From the NCBI GenBank assembly GCA_002101205.1, contig LWTM01000077.1, positions 186,001 to 250,000 on the forward strand: 64,000 nucleotides of DNA, in the 5' to 3' direction. The notes beneath the pieces were generated by a model that searched no databases, was not told the DNA's origin, and saw only the letters and a list, made by a program, of their open reading frames with translations. The position numbers and the translations under genes were made by a program. Positions 59,379 through 64,000 of this stretch are shown here, one piece after another (within the stretch, counting starts at the first letter, position 1; every line of letters begins with the position of its first letter). The stretch is from Cycloclasticus sp. symbiont of Poecilosclerida sp. N. GTDB taxonomy: Bacteria; Pseudomonadota; Gammaproteobacteria; Methylococcales; Cycloclasticaceae.

Positions 59379-60403
59379 GCGGAAATACCTGCTTCTTCAA
59401 AGGTAGCCATGTTGTTGTGCAGTTCGCAAGCGGCGCGAAGAATAGGCAGCGCGGTTACTGCGCCACTGCCTTCACCTAAGCGCATCGCTAAATTTAAAAT
59501 AGGGCGTGCGTTTAGCGCGTTGAGTACATATTGATGTCCTAGTTCTTCCGATTGATGCCCGTAAAAAAACCAATCGTTTAACGATGGGTGAATGCGTACT
59601 GCGATTAATGCGGCTACAGTGCTAATAAAACCATCAATAATGACGGGTATGCCGAGTTGGCCACAACGAAGATAAGCAGCAACGAGAGCAGAAATTTCAA
59701 AACCGCCCAAGTGCTGCAAAACGCTTAAAGGGCTATTCAAATGAGGTTTATGCAGTTCCAAAGCTTTTTCAATAAGCTGCTGTTTTTTATTAATGCCTTG
59801 CTGGTTTACACCCGTACCAGCGCCAACCAATTGTTCGGCAGGGCTACCTAAAATGGCGCAAGCCAAAGCACTTGCGCTGGTGGTGTTGCCAATACCCATC
59901 TCTCCACCAATAAACACATCGGCTTGGGGAATACGTTCGATGGCCTGTTTGCCAACACTTAAAGCGTGGGTAAGCTGTTCAGGAGTCATCGCCGCTTGTT
60001 GAGCAAAGCTTGCCGTACCGTTAGCAACGGGTTGATGAAGAACGCCAGCAGTTGAACAATCAACAACGCCTACATTAATAGTTTCTAACGAAGCGTTATG
60101 TGTTTTTGCCAGTACACTAACGGCCGCACCGCCCGATGCGAAGTTAGCCACCATAGCTTTTGTTACCGTTTGTGGAAACGCAGAAACTCCTTCGTTTGCA
60201 ATGCCGTGGTCGGCGGCAAAAATGGTGATGTGTGCGTTATCTAATGAAGGTTTTTGGCAGGCTTGTAATGAGGCAACGCGAGTTGCAAGCTCTTCCAAAT
60301 AACCCAGTGATCCAGCTGGTTTAGTTAGTAGGCTTTGTTGTGCCTTGGCTTTTTCTAGCGATGCGAGACAAGGTTTTTTAATCGGCTCATTAATCCAGTT
60401 CAT
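59375..60403 (-). CDS. cobT: Nicotinate-nucleotide-dimethylbenzimidazole phosphoribosyltransferase
   Basis: CobT makes alpha-ribazole phosphate, activating the lower ligand. It has 342 residues (E. coli 359). Motifs include TKPAGSLGYLEELATRVASLQ, IFAADHGIANEGVSAFPQTVT, GEMGIGNTTSASAL, GAGTGVNQQGINKK, and the catalytic glutamate region in MRLGEGSGAVTALPILRAA. Part of the cobU-T-C-S operon. Confidence 0.97.
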   Translation of the reverse strand: MNWINEPIKKPCLASLEKAKAQQSLLTKPAGSLGYLEELATRVASLQACQKPSLDNAHITIFAADHGIANEGVSAFPQTVTKAMVANFASGGAAVSVLAKTHNASLETINVGVVDCSTAGVLHQPVANGTASFAQQAAMTPEQLTHALSVGKQAIERIPQADVFIGGEMGIGNTTSASALACAILGSPAEQLVGAGTGVNQQGINKKQQLIEKALELHKPHLNSPLSVLQHLGGFEISALVAAYLRCGQLGIPVIIDGFISTVAALIAVRIHPSLNDWFFYGHQSEELGHQYVLNALNARPILNLAMRLGEGSGAVTALPILRAACELHNNMATFEEAGISA

Positions 60404-60930
60404 AGTGTTGGTTTTAATTGTTGTGGGAGTCCAGCGGTAACGAAAGTAACGCGGTCACTGCATTCAGCAATTTGTTGGTGAAGCCTTCCTGCTTCATCTA
60501 TAAAGCGTCGAGCCATTGGGTTCATAGGCGTTGTGCCTTGGCCAACTTCGTTGGACACTAAAATAATATCACCGACTAAAGTAGGTAATGTTTTTAATAA
60601 TGCAGTTGTTTCTGTTTTAAAGCAGGCTTCGTCAGTCTCACCAGTGGGTGTAAACAAAATATTACTGAGCCAAAGCGTTAAACAATCTATTAATAAGGTA
60701 CGGTTCGGCTTTGCGTATTGTTGTAAAACGGCCGCCAAGTGGTGGGTTTCTTCAACAGTTGTCCAGTGATCTGGGCGTTGTTGCTGATGATGCTGTATGC
60801 GTTCGCTCATTTCACTGTCAGCCGCAGTAGCGGTAGCAATGTAAAAAACAGTTTTGTCGGTGCGGCTGGCTTGTTGTTCGGCGTATTGGCTTTTACCAGA
60901 ACGAGCGCCGCCGAGGACGAGTTGAATCAT
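60400..60930 (-). CDS. cobU: Adenosylcobinamide kinase / guanylyltransferase
   Basis: CobU (CobP) phosphorylates and guanylylates adenosylcobinamide. It has 176 residues (E. coli 181). Walker A is LVLGGARSGKSQYAEQ, and FYIATATAADSEMSERIQHHQQQRPDHWTTVEE holds the guanylylated histidine region. DCLTLWLSN and SNEVGQGTTPMNPMARRFID follow. It is the first gene of the operon. No corrin-ring genes are in this window. Confidence 0.97.
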   Translation of the reverse strand: MIQLVLGGARSGKSQYAEQQASRTDKTVFYIATATAADSEMSERIQHHQQQRPDHWTTVEETHHLAAVLQQYAKPNRTLLIDCLTLWLSNILFTPTGETDEACFKTETTALLKTLPTLVGDIILVSNEVGQGTTPMNPMARRFIDEAGRLHQQIAECSDRVTFVTAGLPQQLKPTL

Positions 60931-61457
60931 AGTGAGTGTGGCATATTGGCAAAAACAGTATCATAACAAAGCTAAGTGTTTGAGTGCACGAAGGCGTTGT
61001 TTTTTTGCTGAAGATGCAAATAATTTCAAACAAAATCCAAACCATAAGATTACGGGACTAAACAAGTAGTCTCACTACTTTGTTTTATCGTGATGTCTTT
61101 GATAGATTTAAACGGCACGGGCTGAAGTACCTTAAATAACGAATTTGTAGGATAGATACGTTCAAAACAGCTCAGTTAAGCACTGATTGCTTAGGATAAG
61201 ACGCAGAGGAACAGATTTTTGATCCAACCTCTTTGCCATGTTCGCTGCGTCGGTTAAAGATGAGGCCTAAAAAAGCTTATGGGTACTCTTGAAATGCTGA
61301 TCAAGCTCTATCTGGGGATTTGCGAGCACTAACAAACATTGACTTATAGGTCAAAAAACCGTAATGTGCCCAGTCTTTGCCTGAAAGAAAGAGAAATGAT
61401 AAATTAGGTTTTCTTTTAGGGTGATTTTAATCAATTATTTTTAAGGGTGTTATTAGC
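60931..61457. other. Gene-free spacer between cobU and rpmH
   Basis: About 525 bases with no convincing ORF. I looked for a cobalamin riboswitch upstream of cobU and for DnaA boxes, since dnaA/oriC often precede rpmH, and found neither. It holds one hairpin, AAACAAGTAGT CTC ACTACTTTGTTT (61060-61085), which could be a small terminator, and the rpmH promoter candidate. Confidence 0.6.
61339..61367 (+). promoter_or_regulatory. Candidate rpmH promoter
   Basis: TTGACT (61339-61344), a 17-base spacer and TAATGT (61362-61367) lie about 90 bases before the rpmH ATG. The -35 is strong and the -10 imperfect. It would drive rpmH-rnpA-yidD-yidC. Confidence 0.45.
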
Positions 61458-61592
61458 ATGAAAAGAACATTTCAACCAAGTCTTTTGAAAAGATCAAGAA
61501 CGCATGGTTTTAGAGCAAGAATGTCAACAAAGCCTGGGCGTAAGATAATCAATGCAAGACGCGCAAAAGGTCGTGCTCGTTTATCAGCCTAG
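61458..61592 (+). CDS. rpmH: 50S ribosomal protein L34
   Basis: L34 is a small, very basic large-subunit protein. Translation from the ATG at 61458 gives 44 residues, [20 protein letters not shown] and on through GRARLSA, matching L34 along its length (E. coli 46). It is too short for the ORF track. It heads the conserved rpmH-rnpA-yidD-yidC-mnmE cluster. Confidence 0.98.
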   Translation: MKRTFQPSLLKRSRTHGFRARMSTKPGRKIINARRAKGRARLSA

Positions 61593-61600
61593 TTAACAAT

Positions 61601-61942
61601 ATTTCACAAGGGCTTAGTAAAAAAGACAAGCTTAATACGGCGTCGGAATATTCCACCGTATTTAGTAAAGCAAAACGCAGTACAGATCGCTTGTTTACCG
61701 TTTTAGCTAAACAAACAACGCCGCCGAATGCTCGACTTGGTCTTGCAATTGCGAAGAAAAGTGTAAAAAAAGCATCTCAAAGAAACAATATAAAAAGGAT
61801 AGTTAGGGAGTCTTTCCGACGTAAAAAAAACAAACTATTTGATTATGATTTTGTTGTTATGTGCCGGAAAGATGCTGCGTTAGCAACAAAACAGATGTTG
61901 CAACAATCTATAGAGGCTCACTGGAAAAAGCTAACAACATGA
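61601..61942 (+). CDS. rnpA: Ribonuclease P protein component, probable ATT start
   Basis: RnpA is the protein subunit of RNase P that matures tRNA 5' ends. The ORF track begins at an internal TTG (61691), losing about 30 conserved residues. In frame upstream runs SQGLSKKDKLNTASEYSTVFSKAKRSTDRLF, clearly RnpA. No ATG, GTG or TTG occurs in frame back to the preceding stop. The ATT at 61601, eight bases after the rpmH stop, gives 113 residues (E. coli 119). The RNA-binding motif is AKKSVKKASQRNNIKRIVRESFR. The 3' end overlaps yidD by four bases. Confidence 0.88.
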   Translation: MSQGLSKKDKLNTASEYSTVFSKAKRSTDRLFTVLAKQTTPPNARLGLAIAKKSVKKASQRNNIKRIVRESFRRKKNKLFDYDFVVMCRKDAALATKQMLQQSIEAHWKKLTT

Positions 61943-62169
61943 ACAGAGTTTTTATTTTCATTATTGGTTTGTACCGGCGTTTTATTAGCCCAATAATGAT
62001 GAGCCGCTGTCGTTTTTACCCAACTTGTTCAGAGTATGCGATACAGGCGTTTGAAGAATATAGTTTTTCAAGAGCATTTTATTTAACAACAAAAAGACTG
62101 TTTCGTTGTCAGCCTTTGTGTAAAGGCGGCGTAGACCCCCTTCCAACCCCACAGAATAAAAATGGATAA
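61939..62169 (+). CDS. yidD: Membrane protein insertion efficiency factor YidD
   Basis: YidD aids YidC/Sec insertion of inner-membrane proteins. I chose the ATG at 61939 (MNRVFIFIIGLYRRFISP), overlapping the rnpA stop as ATGA, giving 76 residues (E. coli 85). The ORF-track start lies inside rnpA. The conserved CRFYPTCSEYAIQAFEEY and CQPLCKGGVDPLP are present. The start of yidC overlaps its last codons. Confidence 0.96.
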   Translation: MNRVFIFIIGLYRRFISPIMMSRCRFYPTCSEYAIQAFEEYSFSRAFYLTTKRLFRCQPLCKGGVDPLPTPQNKNG

Positions 62170-63799
62170 TCAAAGAACGTTACTTTTTGCAGCACTAGCC
62201 TTTATTTCGGTTCTTATTTGGCAAGCATGGCAAAAAGACTATGTACTACCCCCCCTAATTGATGCGCCAGGGGCTACTATTAATGGCGTGGCAAAAGACG
62301 TTCCTAAAGCAAGTCTGGGTGCTGATTTAACAAGAAACATTGGCGCTGAGGCGCTTGATGGCAATAAATTAGCGAACACAATATCTGTTATTACAGACGT
62401 TTATAAGCTTGAAATAAGCTCGTTAGGCGGAAGCATTAGTCAACTAGATTTAACACGATATCCTAAAGAAAAAGGTGACATTGAGACGGTTCGGCTTTTA
62501 AAGAACAGTGAGTCTAAAACGTTTGTCGTTGAATCAGGCTTAATTACACAAAATGGCGACGACCCAAGTCACCATGCTATATGGGTCGCAAAAAAAGACC
62601 ACTATGAGCTGCTTGGTAATGAGTTACGTGTGCCACTTGTTTGGAATAACGGCCGTGGCGTCACCGTAACAAAAACATATTTGTTTACAAAAGGCAGCTA
62701 TAGGGTCGAGCTAGAAACACGCATAGAGAACAGCTCAGCGAGTGATTGGGCGGCCAGAGAGTATTTGCAAATCAAACGTAATGATTATGCTGAGAAGAAA
62801 GCAAACTCGTTCATCTATACCTATACGGGCGGGGTTCTATATACAGACGAAGAGAAATATCAAAAAATTGATTTTGATGATATGCAGGATGAAAACCTTA
62901 GTGTGAAGTCCACTGGTGGCTGGGCTGGAATGATTCAACACTACTTTGGTGTGGCGTGGGTTCCTGAGAAAGAAAACCAATACAGTTATTACACGAAAGC
63001 ATTAGAGGGTGGTTTTTATGTTATCGGCGCGTATTCCCCAAATAAAATAGTTGCTGCCGGTGAGATAAAAACGATTAACTCGGTGCTATTTGCCGGGCCA
63101 AAGCTCCAAGAGCAGCTTGTTACAACAGCCCCTGGACTAGAGCTAATGGTTGATTATGGTAAATTGACAATTATTGCCGAACCTATTTTTTGGTTGTTGA
63201 GCATGTTTTACGATCTTGTTGGAAACTGGGGTTTTGCCATCATTATGGTAACGTTTACTATTAAAGCCCTGTTCTACAAGCTATCAGAAAAAAGCTATAA
63301 ATCGATGGCGAACATGAAAATAGTTCAGCCTAGAATTGTTGCGCTCAAAGAGCGCTATGGTGATGATAAGCAACAATTAAACCAAGCGATGATGAAGTTG
63401 TATAAAACAGAGAAAATAAACCCTCTTGGTGGTTGTTTGCCTATTCTTATTCAAATCCCTGTGTTTATTTCTTTATATTGGACCTTATTGGAAAGTGTTG
63501 AGTTAAGGCAGGCACCGTTTGCTTTGTGGATTGATAATATCTCCGCAGCCGATCCTTACTTTATTTTGCCGGTAATTTATGGCATTACGATGTTCTTGCA
63601 ACAGCGTTTAAACCCCTCTCCTGTTGACCCTATGCAGAAAAAAATGATGCAAATGTTACCCATTATGTTTACGGGTTTCTTTGCATTTTTCCCAGCAGGC
63701 TTGGTGTTGTACTGGATTGTAAATAACGTTTTAACGATTGTTCAGCAAACCGTTATTATGAAAAAAATAGAAGCAGAAGCTCTAAGAAAAAGTAACTGA
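62162..63799 (+). CDS. yidC: Membrane protein insertase YidC
   Basis: YidC inserts and folds inner-membrane proteins alone or with SecYEG. It has 545 residues (E. coli 548). The N-terminal helix MDNQRTLLFAALAFISVLIWQAW is followed by a large periplasmic beta-sandwich domain (about residues 60-335). The five-helix insertase core has WGFAIIMVTFTIKALFYKLSEKSYKSMANMK and KINPLGGCLPILIQIPVFISLYWTL. PAGLVLYWIVNNVLTIVQQ closes it. Confidence 0.98.
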   Translation: MDNQRTLLFAALAFISVLIWQAWQKDYVLPPLIDAPGATINGVAKDVPKASLGADLTRNIGAEALDGNKLANTISVITDVYKLEISSLGGSISQLDLTRYPKEKGDIETVRLLKNSESKTFVVESGLITQNGDDPSHHAIWVAKKDHYELLGNELRVPLVWNNGRGVTVTKTYLFTKGSYRVELETRIENSSASDWAAREYLQIKRNDYAEKKANSFIYTYTGGVLYTDEEKYQKIDFDDMQDENLSVKSTGGWAGMIQHYFGVAWVPEKENQYSYYTKALEGGFYVIGAYSPNKIVAAGEIKTINSVLFAGPKLQEQLVTTAPGLELMVDYGKLTIIAEPIFWLLSMFYDLVGNWGFAIIMVTFTIKALFYKLSEKSYKSMANMKIVQPRIVALKERYGDDKQQLNQAMMKLYKTEKINPLGGCLPILIQIPVFISLYWTLLESVELRQAPFALWIDNISAADPYFILPVIYGITMFLQQRLNPSPVDPMQKKMMQMLPIMFTGFFAFFPAGLVLYWIVNNVLTIVQQTVIMKKIEAEALRKSN

Positions 63800-63861
63800 G
63801 CGATATATAACTTTAAAAAACCAGACAGCGGCCCCGACAAACGTATTCACAGGGCAAATAC

Positions 63862-64000
63862 ATGCGAATTGAGAATAACGACACCATCACAGCTATAGCA
63901 ACGGCTAGAGGCCGTGGTGGCATTGGTGTTATTCGTGTCAGTGGCCCGCGCACGAACAAGATTTGTGAGCAAATCTTGGGCACTAAAATCCCTGCCAGAC
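63862..64000 (+). CDS. mnmE: tRNA modification GTPase MnmE, 5' part (runs off the window)
   Basis: MnmE with MnmG modifies U34 of certain tRNAs. From the ATG at 63862 the frame reads [25 protein letters not shown], the typical N-terminal formyl-THF-binding domain opening. Only 46 codons are inside the window. It follows yidC as in most gammaproteobacteria. Confidence 0.97.
   Translation, partial: MRIENNDTITAIATARGRGGIGVIRVSGPRTNKICEQILGTKIPAR

Noticed and set aside
60931-61457. Possible oriC next to rpmH
   Set aside because: No dnaA gene and no TTATCCACA-type boxes could be found; the spacer looks unremarkable apart from one hairpin and a promoter.

Overview
The window is 64 kb of a moderately AT-rich gammaproteobacterial chromosome. 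Evidence for this is the conserved gene order: aroQ-accB-accC-prmA-dusB-fis-purH-purD; rpsB-tsf-pyrH-frr-uppS-cdsA-dxr-rseP-bamA-skp-lpxD-fabZ-lpxA-lpxB-rnhB-dnaE-accA-tilS; pyrG-kdsA-eno-ftsB-ispD-ispF-truD; surE-pcm-nlpD; rpmH-rnpA-yidD-yidC-mnmE. A small phasin, degraded insertion sequences and an AAA-ATPase/PD-(D/E)XK gene would fit a Thiotrichales/Piscirickettsiaceae-type lineage (Cycloclasticus- or Methylophaga-like). That placement is inference from gene content and general resemblance, not a search.

Layout. 1-3.2 kb: 5' part of guaB (minus strand) divergent from xseA, then an M23 peptidase and a small zinc-ribbon protein. 3.5-4.8 kb: rho with a long leader, ending at a perfect 19-bp inverted-repeat terminator shared with purD. 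4.8-14.9 kb: a long minus-strand block (dsbD, TlpA-like, aroQ, accB, accC, prmA, dusB, fis, purH, purD). 15.1-21.3 kb: fxsA, then an accessory zone. A 3.55-kb patchwork of mobile-element debris (IS5-like deletion derivative, group II intron maturase tail, REP-associated transposase tail, IS21 istA fragment) carries one intact AAA-ATPase/nuclease gene. It sits inside a split antibiotic-biosynthesis-monooxygenase-like gene whose halves share an 8-bp duplication. Upstream of that gene are an MFS transporter and a nitroreductase. 21.4-24.6 kb: phasin and a NitT/TauT-type ABC transporter. 24.6-25.3 kb: ISNCY transposase debris and the rpsB promoter/leader.

25.3-56.3 kb is almost entirely core genes: translation (rpsB, tsf, frr), nucleotide synthesis (pyrH, pyrG), isoprenoids and undecaprenyl phosphate (dxr, ispD, ispF, uppS, uppP), phospholipid and lipid A (cdsA, lpxA/B/D, fabZ, kdsA, accA), outer-membrane assembly (rseP, bamA, skp), replication (dnaE, rnhB), tRNA modification (tilS, truD), division (ftsB, nlpD) and housekeeping (eno, surE, pcm). 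RpsB carries a lysine/glutamate-rich C-terminal tail of six 10-residue repeats, cut off by a 98-bp MITE-like element.

56.3-58.1 kb is a second accessory patch: a TSUP/TauE permease, a crippled integron-type integrase and an IS21 istB remnant, lying where rpoS normally follows nlpD. 58.1-60.9 kb: cobS, cobC, cobT, cobU for cobalamin nucleotide-loop assembly. 61.4-64 kb: rpmH, rnpA (apparently with an ATT start), yidD, yidC and the start of mnmE.

I did not find a clearly new multi-gene system. The most interesting items are the S2 tail and its MITE truncation, the reconstructable split monooxygenase gene, the non-canonical rnpA and lpxB starts, and the integron-integrase relic. No CRISPR array, tRNA, rRNA or complete prophage was seen.
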